From: Alteriqipengyuania bathyomarina_B
GTDB taxonomy: Bacteria > Pseudomonadota > Alphaproteobacteria > Sphingomonadales > Sphingomonadaceae
Length of the DNA stretch: 64,000 nt
NCBI RefSeq assembly: GCF_038594605.1
Contig: NZ_JBCFZM010000001.1
Coordinates: 868,001 to 932,000, forward strand
Direction of reading: 5' to 3'
Positions 33,873 through 42,247 of this stretch are shown here, one piece after another. The position numbers were made by a program, and so were the translations under genes. Position 1 is the first letter of the stretch. Every line of letters starts with the position of its first letter. Under the pieces are notes generated by a model. That model ran no database searches. It had not been told where the DNA came from and saw nothing but the letters and a program-made list of their open reading frames with translations.

Positions 33873-34421
33873 ATGAACGTCACCCGCCTTGCGATCCTGC
33901 TTGCCAGCGCGCTGCCCCTCGCCGCCTGCGCCGCCGCGCCCGACCGCGCCTATCCCTCGCTCGCGATCCGCGATGCCGAGCGCGCCAGCGGCCAATATCC
34001 CGCACCCACGGGCACTTGTGTCGGTGCGGATGGAGCCTCGCCAGTCGAGGGCACATTCCAGCCGGGCCCGCCTGCCCCACCGCCATCGCTTTCGAACGAT
34101 GTCGTCGAACGGGTCGACCAGCTGCTGATGCAGGCCCGCGAGGACCATGCCGATTTCGAACGCACCGTGCCGGACGCACGGCCAGCTTTGCGCGGAGCCG
34201 GTGCGGTAGGTTCGAAAAGCTGGGGCCGTGCCCAGGTCGCCTACGCCAACCTGCGCTCGCTGCGGGCGCGCACCGCGATCGCGCTCGCCGATCTCGATAC
34301 GCTGGCCGCCACGCGTGCAGTTGCGGGAGAGCCGGTCGATCAGATCGTCAGCGCACGCAATGCAGTCGCCGAGATGATCGAGCGGGAAGACGCCGTACTG
34401 AGCGAACTGGCACCGCGCTAG
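33873..34421 (+). CDS. Uncharacterised lipoprotein
   Basis: I do not recognise the family. The 182-residue protein has a clear lipoprotein signal (RLAILLASALPLAACA, Cys about residue 19) and a Pro-rich segment (PGPPAPPPSLSN, about 64-75). The rest is mostly helical and charged (VVERVDQLLMQAREDHADFE, then LRSLRARTAIALADLDTLAA and a C-terminal helix). It is probably a periplasmic-facing lipid-anchored helical protein. The ATG at 33873 sits directly before the signal. It is divergent from rplU and ends in a bidirectional terminator. Confidence 0.65.
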   Translation: MNVTRLAILLASALPLAACAAAPDRAYPSLAIRDAERASGQYPAPTGTCVGADGASPVEGTFQPGPPAPPPSLSNDVVERVDQLLMQAREDHADFERTVPDARPALRGAGAVGSKSWGRAQVAYANLRSLRARTAIALADLDTLAATRAVAGEPVDQIVSARNAVAEMIEREDAVLSELAPR

Positions 34422-34435
34422 CTGCACACGAAAAG

Positions 34436-34464
34436 GCGCGGGACCGATCGAATCGACCCCGCGC
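34436..34464. terminator. Bidirectional terminator between convergent genes
   Basis: gcgcggg (34436-34442) pairs with cccgcgc (34458-34464), with further pairing inside (cgat/atcg). T-rich sequence follows on the plus strand (gcttcttt) and a run of four A residues precedes it. It separates the lipoprotein gene from the convergent membrane-protein gene. Confidence 0.7.
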
Positions 34465-34490
34465 GCTTCTTTCCCCCTACGGAAAGCTTG

Positions 34491-35015
34491 TCAGGCGGCG
34501 ACCACCCCCGCGATGACCAGCACGGTCATCGCCCAAACCACGATCAGCACCGGCAGGATCATCATCTGCACTGCCGCGTCGCGGCCCTTGAGCAGGCCCG
34601 TGTTGGTCATGATGCCCTGCCGCATCAGCGCGCCGACGCTCTTCGCCTTCGCCTCGGGCGCATTCGCCCCGGAGCGCAGCCACAGGGCCGGTGCGCCGAA
34701 CAGGCCGACGATGAAGATCGCGAAGATCGCCATCGGGAGCGCAAGCTCGGGCGTCGACAGTCCAAGGCCCAGGATCGCGATGAAGCCGAGATAGAGCGCG
34801 ACGGTGGCCCCGTAGAGCGCGGTCGGCATTTCGAAGCTGCGGTCGACATCCTGCCGGATATTCGGCTGCGCTTCGGCGGCGGGCGTTGCGAGCGCTTGAC
34901 CCAGCGTAATGCCCGGCTTCTCGAACAGGTCGTGCGCAGCGACCCGCCGCTTCGGCAGTTCTGCATGGACAATCGCCTTGTCGGCGACGGTGGCGCTGTT
35001 GAGACGTTCGGACAT
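34491..35015 (-). CDS. Uncharacterised membrane protein
   Basis: No family is recognised. The 174-residue protein has a soluble N-terminal part of about 65 residues and three hydrophobic helices: ALYGATVALYLGFIAILGLG (about 66-85), MAIFAIFIVGLFGAPALWL (about 95-113) and MMILPVLIVVWAMTVLVIAG (about 151-170). A charged loop between the second and third helices contains MRQGIMTNTGLLKGRDAAVQ. This fits a small inner-membrane protein. It lies 86 bp downstream of moaE on the same strand, but a role in molybdenum cofactor synthesis is not indicated by the sequence. Confidence 0.6.
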   Translation of the reverse strand: MSERLNSATVADKAIVHAELPKRRVAAHDLFEKPGITLGQALATPAAEAQPNIRQDVDRSFEMPTALYGATVALYLGFIAILGLGLSTPELALPMAIFAIFIVGLFGAPALWLRSGANAPEAKAKSVGALMRQGIMTNTGLLKGRDAAVQMMILPVLIVVWAMTVLVIAGVVAA

Positions 35016-35101
35016 TTCATCACTCCTCGTTGTCTTGAGGAACGATGTGCGCCGATCCGCCGCAGCGCGCCTTGATCTCGATCAAATCGCGCGCGGAAAA
35101 A

Positions 35102-35569
35102 TCACTCCCAGCTATTTCGGTCGGCAAAATCCTGCGCGCGCGGTTCGATCCAGTGCCAGCCGTCTGCGCGTTTCTCGCGTTTCCACAGCCACGCCGCGCT
35201 CTTGAGATAGTCCATCAGGAAATCGACCGCGTGGAAGGCATCGCGGCGATGGCGGGCAGCGGCGGCAACCAGCACGATCCCTTCGCCCGGATGCATCACC
35301 CCGATGCGATGCCACACCAGCACCCCGTCGAGCGGCCAGCGCGAGAGCGCGCTATCGGCAAGATCGCGCATGCCCGGAAGGGTCAGCGGTTCGTAGTGGC
35401 TGAGTTCCAGCACCTGCACATCGTCGTCGGGCCGCACCTTGCCGAGAAAGGTCGCGATGCCGCCCGCAGCCGGGTGCGCGGCGTTGAATGCGGCGAGCGC
35501 TTCGCCGACGGACATGCCACGATCGATCAGGCGCACATCGGCGGGCGTTTCGAGCGAGAGACGCGCCAT
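35102..35569 (-). CDS. moaE: Molybdopterin synthase catalytic subunit MoaE
   Basis: The 155-residue protein is the large subunit of molybdopterin synthase, which inserts two sulfurs into cyclic pyranopterin monophosphate. GGIATFLGKVRPDD, LELSHYEPLTLPGM, WHRIGVMHPGEGIVLVAAAA and the active-site lysine region FLMDYLKSAAWLWKRE are conserved. Its ATG overlaps the moaD stop (TGATG), so both subunits are made from one message. moaA, moaD and moaE are adjacent; moaC, moaB/mog and moeA are not in the window. Confidence 0.95.
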   Translation of the reverse strand: MARLSLETPADVRLIDRGMSVGEALAAFNAAHPAAGGIATFLGKVRPDDDVQVLELSHYEPLTLPGMRDLADSALSRWPLDGVLVWHRIGVMHPGEGIVLVAAAARHRRDAFHAVDFLMDYLKSAAWLWKREKRADGWHWIEPRAQDFADRNSWE

Positions 35570-35811
35570 CAGCCGCCGCTCACGGGGGGCAGCAAGGCCA
35601 CCTCGTCGCCATCCTGCGCGATGAGCGCGGCCTTGTCGCCCAGCACCTTGCCCGCACAGGCGACATGCACACGCGGCTCGTGCAATTGCTCGGCAACGGC
35701 GGGCGGGACGGACGCGAGCAACCCCTCCCAATCGAGCGGCGCAGGATACTGCGCGTCGGGAGCGCCGGCCATATCGCGCAAGGGGCCGAGGAAGAGGACG
35801 GTTACGCTCAT
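35569..35811 (-). CDS. moaD: Molybdopterin synthase sulfur carrier subunit MoaD
   Basis: The 80-residue beta-grasp protein ends in the essential Gly-Gly (LLPPVSGG), which is thiocarboxylated by MoeB and donates sulfur in the MoaE complex. The start VTVLFLGPLRDMAG and the segment DGDEVALLPPVSGG are typical. The ATG overlaps the moaA stop by four bases (ATGA) and its own stop overlaps the moaE start. Confidence 0.94.
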   Translation of the reverse strand: MSVTVLFLGPLRDMAGAPDAQYPAPLDWEGLLASVPPAVAEQLHEPRVHVACAGKVLGDKAALIAQDGDEVALLPPVSGG

Positions 35812-36845
35812 CCGCCGGTCACCGACATGTGCCGGGGCTGCGCAGGCGCCTCGCCCTCCCCGATTCGGAAATCATGCGCGAAAGGCTTGATTGCCATCGC
35901 CTGGTCGAGCGATTCGGCCACCGCGCGCTCGGACGCGTCGGAGCGCAAGGCTGCGCGCAGATCGACCCGCTCGCCCCCGCCAAGGCAGGGGTAGAGCTGG
36001 CCCGTAGCGGTGACGCGCAGGCGATTGCAGCCCTCGCAGAAATTCTCGCTCATCGGGGTGATGAAACCGATTCGCCCGCCGGTCTCGGCAATGTCGAAAT
36101 AGCGCGACGGGCCGGGCGTGGTCGCATCGCTGGAGGTGAGAGACCAGCGCGCATCCAGTGTCTCGCGCACCTGCGAAAGGGGCAGGAAGCGATCCTCGCG
36201 GGCCTCGTCCACATCGCCCAGCGGCATGGTCTCGATCAGGCTGATGGCGTGGCCTTCGCTGTGTGCCCAGGCGATCAGATCGGGCAGTTCGCCCGCGTTC
36301 ACGCCGCGCATGGCGACCGTGTTGAGCTTGACCTGCAAACCCGCTTCGCGTGCCGCCGCGATTCCCTCCAGCACCTGCGGCAGAGCCTCGCGGCGGGACA
36401 GGCGGGCAAAGGTCTGCGGGTCGCGCGTGTCGAGCGAGACGTTGATTCGCCGGACCCCGGCGCGTGCCAGGTCATCGGCATGGCCCGCAAGCTGCGTGCC
36501 GTTGGTGGTCAGTGTGACCTCGTCCAGCTCCGATCCGACGTGGCGACCGATCGCGCGCACCAGATCGACGACATCGCGCCTGACCAGCGGCTCGCCACCG
36601 GTCAGGCGGATCGTGCGCACGCCGCGCGCCATGAAACTGCGCGCCAGCAGATAGAGCTCTTCCAGTGACAGGATTTCGGCCTTGGGCAGAAACTGCATCC
36701 GCTCGGGCATGCAATAGGTGCAGCGCAGATCGCAGCGATCGGTGACCGACAGACGAAGATAGGTGATGCGACGCATGTGCCGGTCGATCAGCGGCTTCGG
36801 AGCGGATCGCTCCAGCAGGTCGAGACGATCAGCCTTCCGTGTCAT
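35808..36845 (-). CDS. moaA: GTP 3',8-cyclase MoaA (radical SAM)
   Basis: The 345-residue enzyme makes 3',8-cyclo-7,8-dihydro-GTP, the first step of molybdenum cofactor synthesis. C38, C42 and C45 in CDLRCTYC bind the SAM-cleaving [4Fe-4S] cluster. CEGCNRLR and the later Cys in YPCLGGG bind the C-terminal substrate cluster. RLTGGEPLVRRD and NVSLDT are also conserved. The C-terminus ends ...SVTGG, so the Gly-Gly tail needed for activation by MoaC may be present. The start at 36845 follows GCGGACG; another ATG at 36854 is possible. Both lie inside the end of the upstream Rossmann-fold gene. Confidence 0.95.
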   Translation of the reverse strand: MTRKADRLDLLERSAPKPLIDRHMRRITYLRLSVTDRCDLRCTYCMPERMQFLPKAEILSLEELYLLARSFMARGVRTIRLTGGEPLVRRDVVDLVRAIGRHVGSELDEVTLTTNGTQLAGHADDLARAGVRRINVSLDTRDPQTFARLSRREALPQVLEGIAAAREAGLQVKLNTVAMRGVNAGELPDLIAWAHSEGHAISLIETMPLGDVDEAREDRFLPLSQVRETLDARWSLTSSDATTPGPSRYFDIAETGGRIGFITPMSENFCEGCNRLRVTATGQLYPCLGGGERVDLRAALRSDASERAVAESLDQAMAIKPFAHDFRIGEGEAPAQPRHMSVTGG

Positions 36846-37212
36846 CGTCCGCATGTCGGTCGTCGGCCCCGCTCTCGCAAGGGCCGGTTTCGGCCAGCGG
36901 CAGATATTGCCCGGTAATCGCGGGCGCGCGACCGAGGAATTCGACCATCCGCGCGACCGCCCCGGCGTCCGAACCGGCCACGATGTTGATGCAGTGATCC
37001 GGGTGCGCGCGGGCGAGATCGCGGGCGGCGGCACGGCGCCAGTCGGCATGGTCGAAGGGCGCCGGACGCATCGTCACGACGATGCATTCGCTCCCCTGCA
37101 CGGCAGCATTGCGCACATCCTCCGCCCAGCGCGCATGGAAGGCGGCGACAGCCTCCAGCGCGGGTTCGGGCAGATCGCCGACCCGGATGATCGCTGGTGC
37201 GCCTGCGCTCAT
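36829..37212 (-). CDS. Small Rossmann-fold protein of unknown function
   Basis: The 127-residue protein starts with IIRVGDLPEPALEAVAAFHA and has CIVVTMRPAPFDHADWRRAA and INIVAGSDAGAVARMVEFLG, an alternating strand-helix pattern of a short Rossmann-like domain. It contains a late Cys in LAETGPCESGADD. Proteins of this size between folB and moaA occur in sphingomonads as Rossmann-fold domain proteins of unknown role. The gene starts one base after the folB stop and ends inside moaA, so it is translated within this pterin-related group. A role in pterin or molybdopterin metabolism is a reasonable guess from context only. Confidence 0.7.
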   Translation of the reverse strand: MSAGAPAIIRVGDLPEPALEAVAAFHARWAEDVRNAAVQGSECIVVTMRPAPFDHADWRRAAARDLARAHPDHCINIVAGSDAGAVARMVEFLGRAPAITGQYLPLAETGPCESGADDRHADDDTEG

Positions 37213-37213
37213 G

Positions 37214-37585
37214 TCAGGGCCGATCGCGATGGAGCGTGATGCCGATCTTCTCGCCGCCGATACCGATCGCGAGCTTGACGATCTTCACCGTCACCGCGTC
37301 GATGCGGGCATCCTGCAGGAACAGCGTTTCGCAGATATGGTCCGCCACCGCCTCGATCAGCTTGAAATGGACGCCCGGGGGCAGCCCCTCGGTCGCCGCG
37401 TGCTTCAGATCCATGTAGTTCTTGCTCGCGTCGAGCGAGGTTTCGGGATCGTAGCGATCCTGCGGGCGCATGTGCACGTCGATCGTGATCCGCAGCGGCT
37501 GCGGTTTGCCCGTTTCCTCCGAATAGATACCGGTCAGGACATCGGTTTCGAGGTCGGCCACGGTCAGGGTGAGTGTGTCGGTCAT
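37214..37585 (-). CDS. folB: Dihydroneopterin aldolase
   Basis: The 123-residue enzyme of folate synthesis cleaves dihydroneopterin to 6-hydroxymethyl-dihydropterin. VADLETDVLTGIYSEETGKP holds the start of the domain, TSLDASKNYMDLKHAATEG the substrate-binding segment, and HFKLIEAVADHICETLFLQD the helix with the conserved Glu. The catalytic lysine is likely in VKIVKLAI. The ATG at 37585 has AAGGA five bases upstream; the ATG two codons earlier has none. It is nine bases after the methyltransferase stop and one base from the Rossmann-fold gene. Confidence 0.92.
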   Translation of the reverse strand: MTDTLTLTVADLETDVLTGIYSEETGKPQPLRITIDVHMRPQDRYDPETSLDASKNYMDLKHAATEGLPPGVHFKLIEAVADHICETLFLQDARIDAVTVKIVKLAIGIGGEKIGITLHRDRP

Positions 37586-37594
37586 TTCCATCCT

Positions 37595-38479
37595 TCAAGC
37601 GGGATTGCGCCAGCGTGCGAAGATCGCGGTCGGCAGGACGCGCCCATCCCCCTCTTCCCGCACGCCCAGATCGCCATGCTCGACCACGCCCGGCGCATCG
37701 GCAAAGGCTTCGTCGAGCAGCGCGGCGAGCGACAGGCTGCTCATGCGCACGGCATAGACGGTGAGGAACAGGAAGCGGCTGTTGTCATCCAGCAGGCGGC
37801 GGCAATCGGCGATCAGCGGCGCGAGGCCCTCCTCGATCCGCCAGGTTTCGTTCTTGGGGCCGCGCCCGAACTTCGGGGGATCGAGGATTATCCCGTCGTA
37901 GCGATTCTCCCGCCGGACCTCGCGCGCAGCGAACTTGGCCGCATCGTCGACCAGCCAGCGGATCGGCTTGTCCTCCATCCCGGCCAGCGCAGCGTTGTCG
38001 CGCGCCTGCGCGACCGACTTCTTGCTCGCATCGACATGGGTGACCGGGCCGCACTGGCTGAGCGCAAGCGTGCCGACGCCGGTATAGCCGAACATGTTGA
38101 GCGTCTGCGCGTCCGGCCTGCCCGCCAGTTGGCCACGCATCCATTCCCACACCGGGGCCATGTCGGGGAAGAAGCCGAGGTGGCGGAAGGGCGTGCATTG
38201 CGCGCGGAAGCGGACGTCGTCCCACGCCAGTTCCCATGAATCGGCGACCTCGGGCGAGAGATCCCAGCGTCCGCCGCCATCCTCGTCCGCGCCGGGGACG
38301 AATTCGCCGTCGGCCTCCCAGTCCGACTCGCGCGGCGACCACATCGCCTGCGGCTCGGGGCGGATGAAGCGGTAGCGGCCAAAGCGTTCGAGTTTACGGC
38401 CATGACCGCTGTCGACCAGCGCGTAGTCATCCCACGCATCGCCGATCATCAGCTGCGGTTCGAGGCGCAGCGTGGCCAT
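37595..38479 (-). CDS. Class I SAM-dependent methyltransferase, RlmI/RlmL-like
   Basis: The 294-residue protein has a Rossmann methyltransferase core. LNMFGYTGVGTLALSQCG is motif I, THVDASKKSVAQARDNAAL is motif II, and YDGIILDPPKFGRGP carries the DPPKFG motif of the RlmI/RsmC-like rRNA cytosine or guanine methyltransferases. An N-terminal beta region (WSPRESDWEADGEF) takes the place of the PUA domain of RlmI. The target base is not known. Its start overlaps the thrC stop (TGATG), and folB starts nine bases after its end. Confidence 0.85.
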   Translation of the reverse strand: MATLRLEPQLMIGDAWDDYALVDSGHGRKLERFGRYRFIRPEPQAMWSPRESDWEADGEFVPGADEDGGGRWDLSPEVADSWELAWDDVRFRAQCTPFRHLGFFPDMAPVWEWMRGQLAGRPDAQTLNMFGYTGVGTLALSQCGPVTHVDASKKSVAQARDNAALAGMEDKPIRWLVDDAAKFAAREVRRENRYDGIILDPPKFGRGPKNETWRIEEGLAPLIADCRRLLDDNSRFLFLTVYAVRMSSLSLAALLDEAFADAPGVVEHGDLGVREEGDGRVLPTAIFARWRNPA

Positions 38480-39876
38480 CAGTGGGTGGCCTTGGCCGAG
38501 ATATAGTCGCGCACCGCATCGTAATCGGCGGGCAGTGTCTCGCAGCGCTCCTCACGCTCCATGATTCGCTCGACCCGCTTGGGAAGATCGGCGCGCAGGT
38601 CGATCGCCTGCTCGACCGCATCGGGGAATTTTGCCGGATGCGCCGTAGCGAGTGTGACGACCGGCACCGCCGGGTCGAGCGCGTTCTGCTCTCGCGCAGC
38701 GTGCAATCCAACGGCAGTATGCGGATCGATCACCTCGCCGCATGCCTGGTGCGCCCAGCGCATGGCCTCCAGCGTTTGCTCGGGCGTGGCACGCTCTGCC
38801 GAGAACATCGCCGCAATCCGCTCGCGCTGCGCGGGGTCGAGCGGCAACGTCTTGCTGCTGCCGAACCCATCCATCTGCGCCGCTAGCGAGGCCGCATCGC
38901 GCCCGTTCGCCTCGAACAGCAGCCGCTCGAAATTGGAGCTGACCTGGATATCCATCGAGGGCGTGATCGTCGCGTGGCTCTCTCCCACCGAATAGTCGCC
39001 ATCGCGGATCGCGCGCGCGAGGATGTCGTTCTTGTTGGTCGCGACGATCAGCCGCTCCACCGGCAGGCCCATCTTCTGCGCGACATAGCCCGCAAAGACA
39101 TCGCCGAAATTTCCGGTCGGCACACTGAAAGCAGCCTTGCGGTCGGGCGCGCCCAACTGGAGCGCGGCGGCGAAATAATAGACCACCTGCGCCATCAGCC
39201 GCGCCCAGTTGATCGAATTGACCGCGCCAATGTCCAACGTGTCGGTCAGCGCGCGGTCCGCGAACATCCGCTTCACCATCGCCTGCGCGTCGTCGAAACT
39301 GCCGGCAATCGCGATATTGTGGACATTGGCCGCGCTCACCGTGGTCATCTGGCGGCGCTGGATATCGCTCACCCGGCCTTCGGGGTGGAGCATGAAGATC
39401 TCGACATTCTTGCGCCCCGCCACGGCGTCGATCGCGGCAGAGCCGGTATCGCCACTGGTCGCGCCGATGATCGTGAGCGGTCGCTCCCGCTTTTCCAGAA
39501 ACCGCTCGAACAGCAGACCGAGCAGTTGCAGCGCCACATCCTTGAACGCCAACGTCGGCCCGTAGAACAATTCGAGCAGCCAGTGCTGCTCGTCCAGCTG
39601 GACAAGCGGCGTGACCGCTGCATGCGAGAACCCGCCATATGCCTGCTGGCACAGCGCCAACAGATCGTCCTGCGAGAGCGAGCCCGCCGTAAACGGAGCC
39701 ATGACCCGGGCCGCCAGTTCCGGATAGGGCACCCCGCGCAGCGCGGCGATTTGGTCATGCGAAAATTGCGGCCATTCCTCGGGCAGATAGAGCCCGCCAT
39801 CATTGGCGAGCCCCGTCAGCGTCACGCCTTCGAAATCGAGCACGGGCGCCTGACCACGGGTCGAAACGTAGCGCAT
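38479..39876 (-). CDS. thrC: Threonine synthase
   Basis: The 465-residue PLP enzyme converts O-phosphohomoserine to threonine. MRYVSTRGQAPVLDFEG is the typical start of the fungal/proteobacterial long form. GPTLAFKDVALQLLG has the PLP lysine, TIIGATSGDTGSAAIDAVAG the phosphate-binding loop, and SVPTGNFGDVFAGYVAQKMG follows. The length matches class 2 threonine synthases. The start overlaps the surf1 stop by three bases and the stop overlaps the methyltransferase start, so it is translated from the cox transcript, an order seen in other sphingomonads. Confidence 0.95.
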   Translation of the reverse strand: MRYVSTRGQAPVLDFEGVTLTGLANDGGLYLPEEWPQFSHDQIAALRGVPYPELAARVMAPFTAGSLSQDDLLALCQQAYGGFSHAAVTPLVQLDEQHWLLELFYGPTLAFKDVALQLLGLLFERFLEKRERPLTIIGATSGDTGSAAIDAVAGRKNVEIFMLHPEGRVSDIQRRQMTTVSAANVHNIAIAGSFDDAQAMVKRMFADRALTDTLDIGAVNSINWARLMAQVVYYFAAALQLGAPDRKAAFSVPTGNFGDVFAGYVAQKMGLPVERLIVATNKNDILARAIRDGDYSVGESHATITPSMDIQVSSNFERLLFEANGRDAASLAAQMDGFGSSKTLPLDPAQRERIAAMFSAERATPEQTLEAMRWAHQACGEVIDPHTAVGLHAAREQNALDPAVPVVTLATAHPAKFPDAVEQAIDLRADLPKRVERIMEREERCETLPADYDAVRDYISAKATH

Positions 39877-40580
39877 CACTCTGTCTCCGGTGTGCTTTCG
39901 TCGCGCTGACCCAGCACGCGCTTCCTCACCGCCAGCACGTAGATTACCAGCGCGGTCAGCGCGAACAGGAACCACTGCCAAGCATAGGCCATGTGATTAT
40001 TGGGCAGGTCCGACGGGTCGGGCCGCTCCAGCGGCAACAGCCCCGCACGCGGCGGATCGGCCACCAGGCGCGGGCCCGGGGCGATGATGCCCGTCACTTC
40101 GCCGCCGTTCCAGATCGGGCCCTCGGGTACGCGGGTCCAGCCCAGCGCGATGCGCGCTTGCCCGCCGCGCTTGCCGTTTTCGTTCGAAAGCTCGCATTCG
40201 GCGATCTGCGCCCAGCCCTTGGAGCCGCGCGCATTGGTCCCGGCCACGGCAGTCAGTTCGGTGACCCGCGCGCATTCGACCGAGCTGCGCCGATAGAGGC
40301 GGCGTTCCAGCGCGGCCTCGCTGTCGCCCGGCCACGCGACCAGTTCCTCGCTCGACCCTGCGGCGGCATAGCGCGCCAGCAGGGCTTCCTTCTCGTCCGC
40401 CCGGCCCAGTTGCCAGAAGCCGAGCCAGATCATGATCGCCACTGCCGCAACGACGATGATCGTCGGGATCACCGGCAGACGACGCAGCAGGTCGATGGCG
40501 GCATCCCGCATGCGAAAAAGGGCAGTCTCGCGAGATGCGGACTGCCCTTTCGCACCGGCTTCGCGGTGTTCGTCGGACAT
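39876..40580 (-). CDS. SURF1 family cytochrome oxidase assembly protein
   Basis: The 234-residue protein has two membrane helices at its ends: IPTIIVVAAVAIMIWLGFWQ (after about 40 residues) and QWFLFALTALVIYVLAVRKR near the C-terminus. Between them are WLGFWQLGRADEKEALLARY, ARIALGWTRVPEGP and YAWQWF, which define SURF1. Surf1 delivers heme a to subunit I of aa3-type oxidase. The start at 40580 gives a hydrophilic leader; an internal ATG at 40511 is less likely. It follows coxC by ten bases; the DUF983 gene often found between them is absent. Confidence 0.88.
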   Translation of the reverse strand: MSDEHREAGAKGQSASRETALFRMRDAAIDLLRRLPVIPTIIVVAAVAIMIWLGFWQLGRADEKEALLARYAAAGSSEELVAWPGDSEAALERRLYRRSSVECARVTELTAVAGTNARGSKGWAQIAECELSNENGKRGGQARIALGWTRVPEGPIWNGGEVTGIIAPGPRLVADPPRAGLLPLERPDPSDLPNNHMAYAWQWFLFALTALVIYVLAVRKRVLGQRDESTPETE

Positions 40581-40590
40581 CAGGCGCTCA

Positions 40591-41460
40591 TCAGTGGATT
40601 TCGGCGCCCCAGCCACCCCAGACATAGACGCTGAGGAACAGGAACAGCCAAACCACATCGACGAAGTGCCAGTACCACGCTGCCGCTTCGAAGCCGAAGT
40701 GCTGGCGCGGGGTGAAGTGGCCCAGATACGCGCGGCGCAGGCAGACGATCAGGAAGATCGTACCGACCAGAACGTGGAAGCCGTGGAAGCCGGTCGCCAT
40801 GTAGAATGCGCTGGTGTAGGTGCTGCCACCGAAACCGAAGGGCGCGTGCAGATATTCGTAAGCCTGAATGGCGGTGAAGAGCACGCCCAGCGCGATGGTC
40901 GCCCACAGGCCCAGCTTCAGCCCCTCACGGTCGCCATTGATCAGCGAATGGTGCGCCCATGTCACCGTGGTGCCCGAACACAGCAGGATCAGCGTGTTGA
41001 TCAGCGGCAGATCGAACGGGTCGATCACGTGCAGGCCCTCATGCGGGAACACGGCGAGCATGGCCGCTCCGTCCTGCCCCAGCATGTTCTGCCACATCCC
41101 CTCGTCGATCATCTGCAGCGGCGCGGGGAACAGCGCGAAATCGAAGAAAGCCCAGAACCAGCCGACAAAGAACATCACTTCGGAAAGGATGAACAGGATC
41201 ATGCCGTAGCGCATGTGCAACTGCACCACCGGCGTGTGATCGCCCGACTGCGCTTCGTTGACGATCTTTGAGAACCAGCCCCAGAAGGTCGCGATCAGGC
41301 CTGCAATGCCCAGCCCGAGGATCACCTGCCAGCCGGTCATCGTGTCGCTGTGCATCAGGAACACCATACCGGTGGTGAACGTAAGCGCCGATGCTGCGCC
41401 GATGAACGGCCAGATGTCGGGGGCGAGAATGTGGTAGTCGTGGTTCTTGGCGCCGGCCAT
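40591..41460 (-). CDS. coxC: Cytochrome c oxidase subunit III
   Basis: The 289-residue protein has seven membrane helices. HDYHILAPDIWPFIGA begins the chain, LHMRYGMILFILSEVMFFVG and FWAFFDFALFP have the conserved acidic residues of helices III and IV, and FYMATGFHGFHVLVGTIFL the late conserved helix. The C-terminus AAWYWHFVDVVWLFLFLSVY is diagnostic. Subunit III stabilises proton uptake into the D channel. It follows ctaG by 62 bp in the standard aa3-oxidase order. Confidence 0.97.
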   Translation of the reverse strand: MAGAKNHDYHILAPDIWPFIGAASALTFTTGMVFLMHSDTMTGWQVILGLGIAGLIATFWGWFSKIVNEAQSGDHTPVVQLHMRYGMILFILSEVMFFVGWFWAFFDFALFPAPLQMIDEGMWQNMLGQDGAAMLAVFPHEGLHVIDPFDLPLINTLILLCSGTTVTWAHHSLINGDREGLKLGLWATIALGVLFTAIQAYEYLHAPFGFGGSTYTSAFYMATGFHGFHVLVGTIFLIVCLRRAYLGHFTPRQHFGFEAAAWYWHFVDVVWLFLFLSVYVWGGWGAEIH

Positions 41461-41522
41461 TTTTCGTCTTTCCTATTCAGCGGCATCGCCCTTACCGAGG
41501 CGAAGTGTCGCGGTCCAGAGGG

Positions 41523-42101
41523 TCAGCCGTCTTCGGGCGGTTTGCGGTGGAAGGTGTAGCTAAGGGTAATCTGCTCCACCCCATCCATGTTGGGATCGTC
41601 CAGCGCCGCCGGGTCGACGTAGAACAATACGGGCATGCGCATTTCCTCGCCCGGCTGCAACGTCTGCTCGGAAAAGCAGAAACACTGGATCTTGTTGAAA
41701 TAAGGCGCCGCCTGCTCGGGCTCGACATTGAAGGTCGCAGCGCCGGTGATCGGCACGCTGGAATTGTTGCGCGCGATGTAGAAGGCGAGGTCGCGGGTGC
41801 CGACCTGCACCGTCTCGGTCGTCCGCTCAGGCTCGAAGGTCCACGGCATGTTGCTCGCGGTGCTGGCATCGAAGCGAATCGAAATGGGCTTGGTCGCGCC
41901 GCTGGCGGCAAGACGTTCGGCAATGCTCGCGTCGCTCTCGCTCGCGACCTGCGCGGTGCCTGCAAAACCGGTGACCTGGCAAAACATGCGATAGAGCGGC
42001 ACCGCCGCGAAGCCGAGCGCAACCATCGCCGCTGCGACCGCCAGCGCGATAAGCCCGACGCGCAGGTTCTTCTGTTCGAGGGATGCGACCGCGCTCGCCA
42101 T
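41523..42101 (-). CDS. ctaG: Cytochrome c oxidase assembly protein CtaG (Cox11)
   Basis: The 192-residue copper chaperone has one N-terminal membrane anchor (GLIALAVAAAMVALGFAAVP) and a periplasmic immunoglobulin-like domain. The copper-binding CFCF motif is in NKIQCFCFSEQTLQPGE, and VPLYRMFCQVTGFAGTAQ is a further Cox11 block. It delivers Cu(I) to the CuB site of subunit I. The start overlaps the stop of the preceding 48-residue gene (TGATG). Confidence 0.95.
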   Translation of the reverse strand: MASAVASLEQKNLRVGLIALAVAAAMVALGFAAVPLYRMFCQVTGFAGTAQVASESDASIAERLAASGATKPISIRFDASTASNMPWTFEPERTTETVQVGTRDLAFYIARNNSSVPITGAATFNVEPEQAAPYFNKIQCFCFSEQTLQPGEEMRMPVLFYVDPAALDDPNMDGVEQITLSYTFHRKPPEDG

Positions 42102-42247
42102 CAGTCGCCCATCCGTACGATCGTAATCACATAGAACAGCACCGCAAAGAACAGCAGAGCGCCGCCGATCCCCAGATTGCGGCCCTTACGCGCCTGCTTG
42201 AAGCGCGCTTCCTCTTCCGGGGTCATGCGGGGCGGACCATCGCTCAT
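42101..42247 (-). CDS. Small membrane protein of the cytochrome oxidase cluster (48 aa)
   Basis: This 48-residue gene fills the space between ctaB and ctaG exactly. Its ATG lies in the ATGA that ends ctaB and its TGA overlaps the ctaG start. The protein has a hydrophilic start with MTPEEEARFKQARKGRN and one membrane helix, LGIGGALLFFAVLFYVITIV, then a basic end. Short proteins of this build at this place occur in alphaproteobacterial cox operons and are sometimes annotated as oxidase assembly proteins (CoxF-like). The function is inferred from position. Confidence 0.85.
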   Translation of the reverse strand: MSDGPPRMTPEEEARFKQARKGRNLGIGGALLFFAVLFYVITIVRMGD

